Positions 19,569-28,705 of a stretch of 64,000 bases of DNA are shown here, one piece after another. Every line of letters begins with the position of its first letter. Positions within the stretch are counted from its first letter, which is position 1. The notes under the pieces were generated by a model that searched no databases, was not told the DNA's origin, and saw only the letters and a list, made by a program, of their open reading frames with translations. The position numbers and the translations under genes were made by a program. Source of the stretch: Streptomyces cellostaticus (GTDB taxonomy: Bacteria > Actinomycetota > Actinomycetes > Streptomycetales > Streptomycetaceae). The stretch lies in contig NZ_JALLIN010000002.1 in the NCBI RefSeq assembly GCF_023630175.1, positions 62,001 to 126,000 of the forward strand, given 5' to 3'.

Positions 19569-20255
19569 ATGCGCGCTGACAACGGACTCGTGCTGATCGT
19601 CGAGGACGACCGGAGCATCGCCTCGCTCCAGGAGCTCTACCTGGCCCGGGACGGCTTCGGCACCCATGTCGAGACCGACGGCCTGCGGGGCCTGGACGCC
19701 GTCGAGCGCCTGCGTCCGGTGGCGATCGTCCTGGACGTGGCCCTGCCCGGGCTGAACGGCGTGACCTTCTGCCGGCGGCTGCGCGAGCGCGACGACTGGA
19801 CGCCCGTGCTGATGGTGACGGCGCGCGGCGACGAGTCCGACCGCATACTCGGTCTGCAGCTCGGCGCCGACGACTACATCACCAAGCCGTTCTCCCCGGG
19901 CGAGCTGGTGGCACGGATCCACACGGTGCTGCGCCGCACCCAGGGTCCGCCCGGCGGCCGTACCCATGTGGTCGGCGTCCTGCGGGTGGACGCGGCGCGG
20001 CGCACGGTGCACCGCGCCGGGGACGAGGTGGAACTGACCGCCACCGAGTTCAACCTGCTCGAGTACCTCCTGGAGCGCCGCGGCCGCGTCTTCAGCCGGC
20101 GGCAACTGCTGGCGCAGGTGTGGGGCGACGACTCCTACCGTGATCCTCGCGTGGTGGACGTCTACGTCTCCCAGTTGCGGAGCAAGCTCGGCGACGCGAG
20201 CCCCATCCGCACCGTACGCGGGGTCGGGTACGGCGCCACGGACACCGCCGGATGA
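19569..20255 (+). CDS. OmpR-family response regulator
   Basis: Encodes 228 residues from an ATG preceded by GGAGG. The receiver domain has the acidic pair in IVEDDRSI, the phospho-acceptor Asp in VLDVALPGLNG (about residue 56), Thr in VTARGDE and Lys in ITKPFSPGEL. A winged helix follows (LTATEFNLLEYLLERRGRVFSR, LLAQVWGD, VDVYVSQLRSKLG, RTVRGVGYG). The stop overlaps the kinase start by four bases. The divergent MMPL gene begins 272 bp away, so that operon is the likely target. Confidence 0.95.
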   Translation: MRADNGLVLIVEDDRSIASLQELYLARDGFGTHVETDGLRGLDAVERLRPVAIVLDVALPGLNGVTFCRRLRERDDWTPVLMVTARGDESDRILGLQLGADDYITKPFSPGELVARIHTVLRRTQGPPGGRTHVVGVLRVDAARRTVHRAGDEVELTATEFNLLEYLLERRGRVFSRRQLLAQVWGDDSYRDPRVVDVYVSQLRSKLGDASPIRTVRGVGYGATDTAG

Positions 20256-21664
20256 CCGGAACCCGCTCACGGATCCGCCGCAGGAGCGGGCTCGCCGGGG
20301 AACTGGCCGCTCTGGCGGCGGTCGTGACCACGGTGGCCGTCCTGCTGACCGCTCTGGTGGCCTGGCACACGCTTCGGGAGGCCGCCGAGGCCCAGGAACG
20401 TGACCAGATGGCCCGGCAGGCGAAGGTGCTCGGCCGGGTACCCGCCCTGTCGACGCTCCTGTACGAGAAGGAGCAGCAGATCGCCGGGGTCAACGGCCAG
20501 ATCGCCGTGCTGGACCGGACCGGCGTGCTGAGCGGTCCGGCCGCCCCCGCGCTGACCTCGGCCCAGCGTGACGTCCTGCTGGCGGGCAGGCCGCTGTCGT
20601 CGAGCGGCGAACTCGACGGGGAGGAGGTCCTCGTCGAGGGCCGTCCGGCCCGCCTCGGCGGTGCGATCGTGCTCACGCGGCCGCTGACCGACGTCGACGC
20701 GGCGACCGCCCGGATGCGCCGGAACCTGCTCCTGCCGCTCGGTGTCGGACTGGTCGGCGCGGTGGTCTCGGGGGCGGCGCTGGCCCGCCGCCTCGCCGGG
20801 CCGCTCGGCCGTGCGGTGGGCATCGCCTCCCGGTTGGCCGCCGGAGAGCGGGGGGTGACCGACCCCGACCCCGCCGGCGCTCCCGGTCCCGCCGAGGTGG
20901 TGGAGCTGGGGCGCGCCCTGGGCGTGCTGGACTCGGCGCTGGAGCACGAGGAGCGCCGGCAGCGGGACTTCCTGCTGTCGATCTCCCACGAGATCCGCAC
21001 GCCGCTGACCAGTGTCCTGGGATACGCCGAAGCGCTCGCCGACACCGTCGTACCGCCGGAGCGGCTGCCTGAGGTGGGCCGGATCCTGCGGGCCGAGGCG
21101 CGGCGCCTCGACCGGTTCCTGGGCGACCTGCTGGACCTCGCGGGCCTGGAGGCCGGGGACTTCCGGCTGGATGTGGCGGACGTCGATCTCGACGCGCTGG
21201 TGCGGGAGGCGGCGACGGCCTGGCAGGAGCGCTGCGCACGGCACGGCGTCGAGTTCCGGCTGGAGCACCCCGGGCGGCCGGTGACGCTGCGGACCGACGG
21301 TTTCCGGGTCCGCCAGCTCGCGGACTGCCTGCTCGCGAACGCCCTTCGTCTCACTCCGGAGGGGAGTCCCGTGGTGCTCGCGCTGCACTCCGGGGAGGGC
21401 GGTGTGCGGGTGGAGGTGCGGGACGGCGGGCCCGGCCTGACGCAGGACGACGTCGCGGTGGCATTCGAGCGGGGCGTGCTGCACGACCGCTACCGCGGCC
21501 TGCGCCCGGTCGGCACAGGACTGGGGCTGGCCATCGCGCACCGCCTGGCCGGCCGGCTGGGCGGCACGATGACCGTTCTGGCGCACGGCCCCGAAGGCGG
21601 CGCGGTGTTCTCCCTGAACCTGCCGGTGGACACCGGCCCGGGCGGGGTCGGCCGCGTGACGTGA
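20252..21664 (+). CDS. HAMP-type sensor histidine kinase, partner of the adjacent regulator
   Basis: Encodes 470 residues and overlaps the response regulator stop by ATGA. TM1 is AALAAVVTTVAVLLTALVAWH (about 20-40). A short extracytoplasmic domain of about 110 residues follows, then TM2 (LLLPLGVGLVGAVVSGAALA), HAMP, and HisKA with the phospho-His in SISHEIRTPLTSVLGYAEAL. The ATPase domain has the N-box (LADCLLANALRLTPEG), a DGGPGLTQDD G1 box and GTGLGLAIAH. The sensor domain is small and lacks recognisable PAS features. It probably senses envelope stress or a lipid-active compound handled by the MMPL exporter, by inference from context. Confidence 0.93.
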   Translation: MTGTRSRIRRRSGLAGELAALAAVVTTVAVLLTALVAWHTLREAAEAQERDQMARQAKVLGRVPALSTLLYEKEQQIAGVNGQIAVLDRTGVLSGPAAPALTSAQRDVLLAGRPLSSSGELDGEEVLVEGRPARLGGAIVLTRPLTDVDAATARMRRNLLLPLGVGLVGAVVSGAALARRLAGPLGRAVGIASRLAAGERGVTDPDPAGAPGPAEVVELGRALGVLDSALEHEERRQRDFLLSISHEIRTPLTSVLGYAEALADTVVPPERLPEVGRILRAEARRLDRFLGDLLDLAGLEAGDFRLDVADVDLDALVREAATAWQERCARHGVEFRLEHPGRPVTLRTDGFRVRQLADCLLANALRLTPEGSPVVLALHSGEGGVRVEVRDGGPGLTQDDVAVAFERGVLHDRYRGLRPVGTGLGLAIAHRLAGRLGGTMTVLAHGPEGGAVFSLNLPVDTGPGGVGRVT

Positions 21665-21904
21665 CCGGCTGTGGGCGCGCCCTTCCCGCGCGTGGTGCAC
21701 TCCCCCTCCGGGCCGCCGCCGGCCGTGACCGGCCACCGCGCGGGCGGGCGGCCCCTTCCTGCCCGTCCGCCCCCGTGCCGGCCTCGCCCCGCCCGGCCCC
21801 GCCGGCCGGCGGGAGCGCCCGGCGGCCGACCGCCGTGCCCCGCGGCGCGGCCCGGGGGCCCGCGGAGGACCGCGGTGGACGTGGACGACCGCGACGAGCA
21901 GGTG

Positions 21905-22720
21905 TCACTCCCCCTTCTTCACGGCGACCGCGAACAGCCTGCGGAACGGCAGGACCGTGCCGTACGGCGCGCTGGGGTAGGCCGCGCGCAGCAGGTCGCG
22001 GTACTCGGTGACGAAGGCGTCGCGGGCCTCGGGGTCGTCGGCGAGCGCGGTCAGGGCGGGGCGCAGTCCGGTGCCCCTGACCCAGTCGAGGACGGGGTCC
22101 TCCCCGGTCAGGACGTGCAGGTAGGTCGTCTGCCACACGTCGGCCGCGCAGCCGAGGCGGGCGAGGCGGTCCAGGTAGGCGCCGGGGGTGTGCACGGAGT
22201 CCTCGTGGCGCAGGACGCCGCCGAGGAGGGGCTTCCAGCGGGGGCCGGCGGCGAGTTCGCGCATCAGGGCGTGCAGGGGGGCGTCGATGTTGTCGGGCAC
22301 CTGGAAGGCGAAGGTGCCGCCGGGCGCCAGGCCCGCGATCCAGTCGGCGAAGCGGTCGGCGTGGCCCGGCACCCACTGCAGGGTGGCGTTGGAGACGATC
22401 AGGTCGTACGGCTCCCCGGGTGTCCAGGTGCGGGCGTCGGCGTGGGCGAAGTCGAGCCGGCCGCCACCGGCCGTGGGGCCCTCGTGGTCGACGTGCGCCT
22501 TGTCGAGCATCTCGGGCGAGTTGTCGTATCCGGTGATGTGGGCGGTGGGCCAGCGTCCGGCGAGCAGGGTGGTGACGTTGCCGGGGCCGCAGCCGAGGTC
22601 GGCGACGCGGGGCCGGTGGGAGGGGAGGTCCGGGACACGGGCGAGGAGATCGGCGAAGGGCCGGGCGCGGTGGCCGGCGTGACGGAGGTACTGGGCGGGG
22701 TCCCAGGCGGGTGTCGTCAT
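21905..22720 (-). CDS. tam: trans-Aconitate 2-methyltransferase
   Basis: Encodes 271 residues from ATG 22720, preceded by GTGAGG; an ATG three codons upstream lacks good spacing. The enzyme methylates trans-aconitate, a spontaneous isomer of cis-aconitate that inhibits aconitase. The SAM-binding motif VADLGCGPGNVTTLLA (about residues 39-54), GYDNSPEML and NATLQWVPGHADRF match the Tam family, as does the C-terminal RDLLRAAYP. It is divergent from a MarR gene with a tandem operator between them. From memory this is the tam/tamR pair studied in S. coelicolor, where TamR responds to citrate-related ligands. Confidence 0.93.
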   Translation of the reverse strand: MTTPAWDPAQYLRHAGHRARPFADLLARVPDLPSHRPRVADLGCGPGNVTTLLAGRWPTAHITGYDNSPEMLDKAHVDHEGPTAGGGRLDFAHADARTWTPGEPYDLIVSNATLQWVPGHADRFADWIAGLAPGGTFAFQVPDNIDAPLHALMRELAAGPRWKPLLGGVLRHEDSVHTPGAYLDRLARLGCAADVWQTTYLHVLTGEDPVLDWVRGTGLRPALTALADDPEARDAFVTEYRDLLRAAYPSAPYGTVLPFRRLFAVAVKKGE

Positions 22721-22746
22721 ACGCCTCACTCTTCCGGGAAGTTTGT

Positions 22747-22776
22747 CTCGATGTCAAGAGACTCGACATCAAGAGA
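22747..22776. promoter_or_regulatory. Tandem 15-bp operator between tam and tamR
   Basis: CTCGATGTCAAGAGA (22747-22761) is followed immediately by CTCGACATCAAGAGA (22762-22776), differing at two positions. Together they also contain an inverted repeat GATGTC-N9-GACATC (22750-22770). The sites lie just upstream of the predicted tamR -10 and within 30-60 bp of the tam start, as expected for repression of both genes. Confidence 0.75.
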
Positions 22777-22796
22777 CTTCACGTCGACACAACCAC

Positions 22797-22802
22797 TACA
22801 CT
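22797..22802 (+). promoter_or_regulatory. -10 hexamer of leaderless tamR promoter
   Basis: TACACT is followed by seven bases and the ATG at 22810, with no ribosome binding site between. The tandem operator abuts the expected -35 position. Confidence 0.5.
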
Positions 22803-22809
22803 GATCTCC

Positions 22810-23307
22810 ATGGAGGACGAGGTCGATCGGCTGGTCGCAGCGTGGCGCCGGGAGCGCCCGGACCTCGACGTGGAGCCGCTCGAGGTACTCAGCCGGGTGA
22901 GCAGACTGGCCCGGCACCTGGACCGCGCGCGCCGGCTCGCCTTTTCCGAGCACCAGCTCGAACCGTGGGAGTTCGACGTGCTGACCGCCCTGCGGCGGGC
23001 GGGAACCCCCTATCAGCTCTCCCCCGGGCAACTGCTGACGCAGACCCTGGTCACCTCGGGCACGATGACCAACCGGATCGACCGGCTCGCCAAGAAGGGC
23101 CTGGTGGAGCGGCTGCCCGACCCGAGCGACCGGCGGGGCGTGCTGGTCCGGCTCACCGACACCGGCCGGGACCGCGCGGACCAGGCACTGGCGGGCCTGC
23201 TGGAGCAGGAGCGGGCCATCCTCGCCGAGCTCTCCCGCACCCAGCGCGCAGAACTCACGGGCCTGCTCCGCCAGTTGACCGCCCCGTTCGACAACATCCC
23301 CGGCTGA
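22810..23307 (+). CDS. tamR: MarR-family regulator TamR
   Basis: Encodes 165 residues. MarR winged-helix features are present: WEFDVLTALRRAGTPYQLSPGQLLTQTLVTSGTMTNRIDRL (recognition helix, in parts), then the wing GLVERLPDPSDRRGVLVRLTDTG. It has a longer N-terminal helix (RLVAAWRRERPDL) than classical MarR, a trait of the UrtR-like subfamily that includes TamR. It is divergent from tam and separated from it by the tandem operator. Known relatives release DNA on binding trans-aconitate, citrate or isocitrate. The ATG follows a TACACT hexamer by 7 nt, suggesting a leaderless transcript. Confidence 0.92.
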   Translation: MEDEVDRLVAAWRRERPDLDVEPLEVLSRVSRLARHLDRARRLAFSEHQLEPWEFDVLTALRRAGTPYQLSPGQLLTQTLVTSGTMTNRIDRLAKKGLVERLPDPSDRRGVLVRLTDTGRDRADQALAGLLEQERAILAELSRTQRAELTGLLRQLTAPFDNIPG

Positions 23308-23341
23308 GGGCCCGCCGGGCGGATCGACTCACCCGAGTCGA

Positions 23342-24115
23342 TCAGGCACTGCTGCTCTCCTCCACCCCGATCCGCCCGGCAGGTGCCAGGTCGACCGGCC
23401 CCACTCCCGCCCGGCGGGCGAGGGCGACGGCGGCGAGGGTCGAGTGGACGCCGAGTTTGCCCAGGACGTTCTGCATGTGTGTGCGCACGGTGTGCGGGGA
23501 GAGGAACAGCCGCTCGGCCACGGCCTTGCGGCCGAGTCCCGCGACCATGCACCGCAGCACTTCCCGCTCCCTCGGGGTCAGCGACTCCACCAGCCGCTCG
23601 CTCTCGGTGCGGTGCTTGCGGGTGGCCGTCAGCTCCTTGAGGACGCCGGTGAGCAGCGCCGGCGGCAGATGCGTCTCGCCGCGCAGCACGCCCCGGATCA
23701 CCGTCAGCAGCCGGGACAGCGAGCAGTCCTTGGCGACCCAGCCGGAGGCACCGGCCTGCAGGGCGAGTGCGGCCCGCCGGGGATCGTCCTTCTCGGCGAG
23801 GACCACCGTCCGCACCCCCGGCTGGGCCGAGCGGACGCCCGCGACCAGCGTGATCCCGTCGACCAGCCCGTCGGCGTCACCGTCGTGCACGGGCACGGCC
23901 GGGCGGCCGCCGGTCAGGGTGCCGCCCAGGTCGGCGTCCACGAGGAGGACGTCGTAGCGGCGGCCCTCGGCGGCCGCGCGCTCCAGACAGCGCAGCGCGG
24001 CCGGGCCGCTGCCCGCGGCGAGGACGTCGACGTCGGGCTCGGCGGCCAGCGCGGCCGCGAGCGACTCGGCGAAGATACGGTGGTCGTCGACGACCAGCAC
24101 TCGGATGCGAACCAC
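23342..24115 (-). CDS. Orphan LuxR/NarL-family response regulator
   Basis: Encodes 257 residues from the GTG at 24115, preceded by GGAAGGGGG; the frame extends upstream without homology. The receiver has the acidic pair VVDDHRIF and the phospho-acceptor Asp in YDVLLVDADLGG, and Lys in GWVAKDCS, while the usual Ser/Thr is replaced (VVLAEKDD). The C-terminal LuxR HTH is standard: LTPREREVLRCMVAGLGRKAVAERLFLS and HTVRTHMQNVLGKLGVHST, in parts. A stretch rich in Gly and Asp (residues about 65-90) is longer than usual between beta-3 and the Lys. No kinase is adjacent. Its closest analogue in the window is the degenerate regulator at 32244-32930. Confidence 0.9.
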   Translation of the reverse strand: MVRIRVLVVDDHRIFAESLAAALAAEPDVDVLAAGSGPAALRCLERAAAEGRRYDVLLVDADLGGTLTGGRPAVPVHDGDADGLVDGITLVAGVRSAQPGVRTVVLAEKDDPRRAALALQAGASGWVAKDCSLSRLLTVIRGVLRGETHLPPALLTGVLKELTATRKHRTESERLVESLTPREREVLRCMVAGLGRKAVAERLFLSPHTVRTHMQNVLGKLGVHSTLAAVALARRAGVGPVDLAPAGRIGVEESSSA

Positions 24116-24378
24116 GAAACCCCCTTCCCCAGGCTCCGCTCGGAGCAGGGGACAACCAAGGTCCGGAGAACGACGACCCGCGCGGACCCGACACCTGTGG
24201 TGCGAAACGCCGACCGCACGGCCGCCGCCGTTGCGGACACTGCTACCCCCACCGCGGGCGCCGTACCCGTCCGTCTCGCCCCCTGATCGGCACCGGCCCC
24301 CACCGGCGCTTGCTCCACAGAGTACGGATGCGGGCACGCAGCGGAAGTGGATTTGCAGAACTGGCCGTCCGGCACGTT

Positions 24379-24384
24379 TATGGT
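24379..24384 (+). promoter_or_regulatory. -10 hexamer of leaderless GNAT promoter
   Basis: TATGGT is followed by seven bases and the ATG at 24392. TTGCAG at 24353-24358 is a possible -35, although the 20-nt spacing is longer than ideal. Confidence 0.4.
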
Positions 24385-24391
24385 GTGCCGC

Positions 24392-24835
24392 ATGTTTCGT
24401 ATTGAGGCGGAAGTCGACAAAGGCCGACGCGATCTGCTCCGCTCCCGGCTGCGGGACACCAACACGGCGGCGTCCCCGGTCCTCGCGGCCCTGCGCGGGA
24501 CTCCCGGCGAGCGCGACACCCCGCTGCACGTGTGGGCGCTGGACGAGGCGGGGGAGCTGGCCGGCGGCCTGGTCGGCCACACCTGGGCCACCTGGCTGCA
24601 CGTCACCTATCTGTGGGTGGACACCCGCCACCGCGGCGCGGGCCTCGGCTCCCGCCTGCTGGCCCACGCCGAACTCATCGCCCGCACGGACCGCGCCTGC
24701 GCCGCCGCCCGCCTGGAGACCTGGGACTTCCAGGCCCCGGACTTCTACCGGAAGCAGGGCTACGACGTGGTGTGCGTGATCCCCGGCTATCCCCCGGGCC
24801 TCACGGAGTACACCCTGACGAAACGGCTCGCCTGA
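24392..24835 (+). CDS. GNAT-family N-acetyltransferase
   Basis: Encodes 147 residues from ATG 24392; no Shine-Dalgarno sequence is present but a TATGGT hexamer lies 7 nt upstream, so the mRNA is probably leaderless. The acetyl-CoA-binding core is visible as LWVDTRHRGAGLGSRLLAHAE (the R/Q-x2-G-x-G/A loop split across RHRGAGLGS), followed by LETWDFQAPDFYRKQGYDVV, the usual beta-bulge and C-terminal strand. Substrate cannot be predicted. It is convergent with the Pro-rich protein gene, 7 bp away. Confidence 0.88.
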   Translation: MFRIEAEVDKGRRDLLRSRLRDTNTAASPVLAALRGTPGERDTPLHVWALDEAGELAGGLVGHTWATWLHVTYLWVDTRHRGAGLGSRLLAHAELIARTDRACAAARLETWDFQAPDFYRKQGYDVVCVIPGYPPGLTEYTLTKRLA

Positions 24836-24842
24836 CGCCGGG

Positions 24843-25310
24843 TCACCCGTGGGCCGACGGCGGCGGAGGGGGCGGAGGCGGATACGCGGGCCGGGGCGGG
24901 ATCCTGGGCCGGGGCGGCCCCACCGGCCCGGGCGGCCGCGGCTCCAGCGACCGCCTGGGCCGGGGCGCGGCCGGCCGGTGGACGAGGGGCGGCGGCGGAC
25001 CCGGCGGGGGCGGCGGAGGCGGCAGCGGCTCACCGTCCGCGAGCACCGGCCCACCCGCCCGCAGCCGCTCAACGGTCAGCTCGGCCCGGCGCCGGGCCCG
25101 GGGGTCGTCGTCGCGCCGGAAGACCAGCCGCACGGTGACGGGAGCCGGAAGGCCGAACACCAGGCCCGGGCCCCGGGTCCGCTCGGCGCGGATCAGCTCG
25201 TAGCCCAGCGCGTGGGCGATCGGCTCGGCCCGCGCCCGCAGCGAAGCCCCGCCACTGATCTCGACCTGCCCCTGCCCGTCGAAGCGGGACCGGATCTCGT
25301 CGTTCCTCAT
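24843..25310 (-). CDS. Hypothetical protein with Pro-rich C-terminal tail
   Basis: Encodes 155 residues from ATG 25310, which overlaps the stop of the preceding 40-codon gene (ATGA). Residues 1-95 look globular, with alternating hydrophobic and charged residues (QVEISGGASLRARAEPIAHALGYELIRA and VTVRLVFRRDDDPRARR, in parts). Residues about 100-155 are low-complexity Pro/Arg (PPRPRIPPRPAYPPPPPPPP). No signal peptide or transmembrane segment is visible. I do not recognise the family. Translational coupling to the small upstream gene suggests a joint function. Confidence 0.6.
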   Translation of the reverse strand: MRNDEIRSRFDGQGQVEISGGASLRARAEPIAHALGYELIRAERTRGPGLVFGLPAPVTVRLVFRRDDDPRARRRAELTVERLRAGGPVLADGEPLPPPPPPPGPPPPLVHRPAAPRPRRSLEPRPPGPVGPPRPRIPPRPAYPPPPPPPPSAHG

Positions 25311-25429
25311 CCGCGGTCCACATAACGCGGCAACGCGGCGGGGAAACGGCGGGGCGTTCGGCATTCGGCCAGGTCGTACGCGTGCACGGCGAGCTGGTAG
25401 GCGAAGTCGTCCCACTCCTCCCAAGCCAT
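25307..25429 (-). CDS. Small 40-residue protein coupled to downstream gene
   Basis: A short frame begins at ATG 25429, nine bases after GGGGAG, and ends at TGA 25307-25309, overlapping the start of the next gene by ATGA. The product begins MAWEEWDDFAYQLAVHAYDL and ends PRYVDRG. It is acidic and Trp-rich at the N-terminus and basic at the C-terminus. A good RBS, a four-base overlap and a non-repetitive composition all support expression. It is too short for default gene callers, and I know no family for it. It may be a co-folding or regulatory partner of the Pro-rich protein. Confidence 0.6.
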   Translation of the reverse strand: MAWEEWDDFAYQLAVHAYDLAECRTPRRFPAALPRYVDRG

Positions 25430-25836
25430 GTCCGGTCTCCCCGTTCTTCCCCACGCACACCGGCTGATGTGACGGCCGTGCACTTTACCGGCCCCAAGTG
25501 CCGGGCCGGGCAGCGTGCTTCGGCGCCGAGTCGCGATGGCCGAAAGTCGGCCCGCCCCGGCTCATGAGCAGTCCCCCCGTCCCAGGCGCAGCATCGGGCA
25601 AGCCGGCGGATTCGCTCTTCCGGGCGCCCCGGTCCGTGGAGAGATCGGCCGCAACGACGGCCGCCCCGCCTCCTCGTCACGAGCCGTCCGTCAAGACTCC
25701 CGGACCGGGCGGAGCCCCGCGGCGGGGTCATGCGGTGACGGTGGTCCCGCAACCGCCGGTGCAGGGGCCGCTGATGTCACGGGGCCTGCCGGCCCCGGTG
25801 TGAACGCCGGGGCCGGTTCGGCGGCTGCCGTCGGCG
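25430..25836. other. Intergenic region between the small gene and cbiZ
   Basis: About 400 bp without a supported gene. It contains the promoter side of the 40-codon gene at the left and a strong hairpin at 25789-25816 on the right. A plus-strand frame at 25498-25803 has no RBS and resembles GC-driven noise. Confidence 0.5.
25789..25816 (-). terminator. Hairpin terminator downstream of cbiZ
   Basis: CCGGCCCCGG (25789-25798) pairs perfectly with CCGGGGCCGG (25807-25816) around an 8-nt loop. It lies 21 bp after the cbiZ stop in the direction of transcription. Confidence 0.75.
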
Positions 25837-26517
25837 TCACCCGGTCGCCACGGCCTCGCCCACCGCCCGGTGCACCGCCCGGGCCAGGCGGGCGCCCCAC
25901 AGGGAGCGGGGGCCCGCGAAGGGGTGGAGGGGGGTGCCGGGAGCCGGGGTGCGGGAGGCCACGCAGACGGCGTCCGTGGGGGTGCCGGAGCAGTCGTGGC
26001 CGGCGTCGAGCAGGGCCTGGACCTTGGCTTCGGTGGCGGTCGCGACCGCGTTGACCAGGGCGGCGTCGGTCAGTGCCACGGGGAGGACCGCGACGATGTT
26101 GATGGTGCCGGGCTGCGCGGGCAGCGCGGTGCCCTCCGCCGGGGTCGCGGCCCAGCCGCGCACGCTGATTCCGGCCGTGACGACCGCTTCCGCCCCGCCG
26201 TCCCGCGCACGGCCGGGGCGGGAGACGTCGGCGGCCGTCATCAGGCCGACGCCCGGTCCGGTGGCACCCGCACCGGCGGCCAGTTCGGCGAGGTGGCGGT
26301 CCGGGTCGGTACGCCGGTAGCCGTGCGCCACCTGGGCGTTGAGGACCCAGTCGCGCTCGCCGATGCCGCCGCCGAGAACGGCGCTGCTGATCATCCGCCA
26401 CCCCGGGCCCGCCCGCCACAGCAGTGCGTGCAGCCGCTCACCGTCCTCGAAGCGGGTCAGCAGCCGCACGCTGCGCGGTCCGGTGGTCGTGGCGGACGGG
26501 GGAAGGACGGCGGTCAC
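25837..26517 (-). CDS. cbiZ: Adenosylcobinamide amidohydrolase
   Basis: Encodes 226 residues from GTG 26517 with GAGGAG about 10 nt upstream. CbiZ cleaves the aminopropanol side chain of adenosylcobinamide so that salvaged cobinamide can re-enter cobalamin synthesis at cobyric acid. The sequence shows the family pattern: ISSAVLGGGIGERDWVLNAQV near residue 45, GVGLMTAADV, GTINIVAVLPVALTDAALVNAV and GTPTDAVCVAS. Here it stands alone between unrelated genes rather than in a cobalamin cluster; the ECF cobalt/nickel transporter lies 30 kb away in the same window. Confidence 0.85.
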   Translation of the reverse strand: MTAVLPPSATTTGPRSVRLLTRFEDGERLHALLWRAGPGWRMISSAVLGGGIGERDWVLNAQVAHGYRRTDPDRHLAELAAGAGATGPGVGLMTAADVSRPGRARDGGAEAVVTAGISVRGWAATPAEGTALPAQPGTINIVAVLPVALTDAALVNAVATATEAKVQALLDAGHDCSGTPTDAVCVASRTPAPGTPLHPFAGPRSLWGARLARAVHRAVGEAVATG

Positions 26518-26587
26518 CGGTTCTTGGCTCCTCGGGGTGGGAACCGGCCGATCGTATCCGGGCCGGTGCCGCCGCCCCGGCCGGCCG

Positions 26588-27742
<1,155 letters not shown>

Positions 27743-28705
27743 CTACCGCTCCCTCGAGACGTGCTGCGCGAACTCCCAGGCGTCCGCGACGATCCCCGCG
27801 AGGTCCGCGCGGGACGGGTTCCAGCCCAGCTTCTCGCGGGCCGTGTCCGCCGAGGCGACCAGCACCGCCGGGTCGCCGCCGCGGCGCGGCGCGACGACCT
27901 CGGGGATCGGGTGTCCGGTGACCTTGCGGACGGTCTCGACGACCTCGCGGACGGAGAAGCCGCTGCCGTTGCCGAGGTTGCAGATCAGGTGCTCGCCCGG
28001 CCGGGCGGCGCCGAGGGCCAGCAGGTGGGCCTCGGCGAGGTCGGCGACGTGGATGTAGTCGCGCACGCAGGTGCCGTCGGGGGTCGGGTAGTCGTCGCCG
28101 TAGACGGAGATCGCCTCGCGGCGGCCCTGGGCGACCTGGAGGACCAGCGGGATGAGGTGCGACTCGGGGTCGTGTCGTTCGCCGTAGGCGCCGTAGGCGC
28201 CGGCGACGTTGAAGTACCGCAGGGACACCGCGGCCAGGCCGTGGGCGTTCGCCTCGCTGGTGATCATGTGGTCGACGGCGAGCTTGGTGGCCCCGTAGGG
28301 GTTGGTGGGCCGCGTCGGGGCGGTCTCCGCGATCGGGACCTGCTCGGGCTCACCGTAGGTGGCGGCCGTGGAGGAGAAGACCAGCTTGCGGACGCCCGCC
28401 TCGCGCATCGCGCCGAGCAGCGCCAGGCTGCCGGCGACGTTGTTCTCCCAGTACTTCTCCGGCCTCGTCACCGACTCGCCGACCTGCGAGGACGCGGCGA
28501 AGTGCAGCACGCCCCGGTAGGAGGGGTCGAGGCACTTCGCGGCGTCCCGGATGTCACCCTCGACGAACGTGGCACCGGCGGGCACGCCCGCGCGGAAGCC
28601 GGTGGAGAGGTTGTCGAGGACGGTGACCTCGTGGCCCGCCTCCAGCAGGTGCTGGGCCACGACGCTGCCGACGTACCCCGCTCCGCCCGTCACCAGGTAC
28701 TTCAT
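27743..28705 (-). CDS. galE: UDP-glucose 4-epimerase
   Basis: Encodes 320 residues. It interconverts UDP-galactose and UDP-glucose using tightly bound NAD. The Rossmann motif [16 protein letters not shown] is at the N-terminus, the catalytic Ser lies in [12 protein letters not shown] and the YxxxK pair in [12 protein letters not shown]. The substrate segment [17 protein letters not shown] and [13 protein letters not shown] are typical. The start overlaps the galT stop (ATGA) and the stop abuts the galK start, giving a tightly coupled three-gene Leloir operon. Confidence 0.97.
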   Translation of the reverse strand: MKYLVTGGAGYVGSVVAQHLLEAGHEVTVLDNLSTGFRAGVPAGATFVEGDIRDAAKCLDPSYRGVLHFAASSQVGESVTRPEKYWENNVAGSLALLGAMREAGVRKLVFSSTAATYGEPEQVPIAETAPTRPTNPYGATKLAVDHMITSEANAHGLAAVSLRYFNVAGAYGAYGERHDPESHLIPLVLQVAQGRREAISVYGDDYPTPDGTCVRDYIHVADLAEAHLLALGAARPGEHLICNLGNGSGFSVREVVETVRKVTGHPIPEVVAPRRGGDPAVLVASADTAREKLGWNPSRADLAGIVADAWEFAQHVSRER

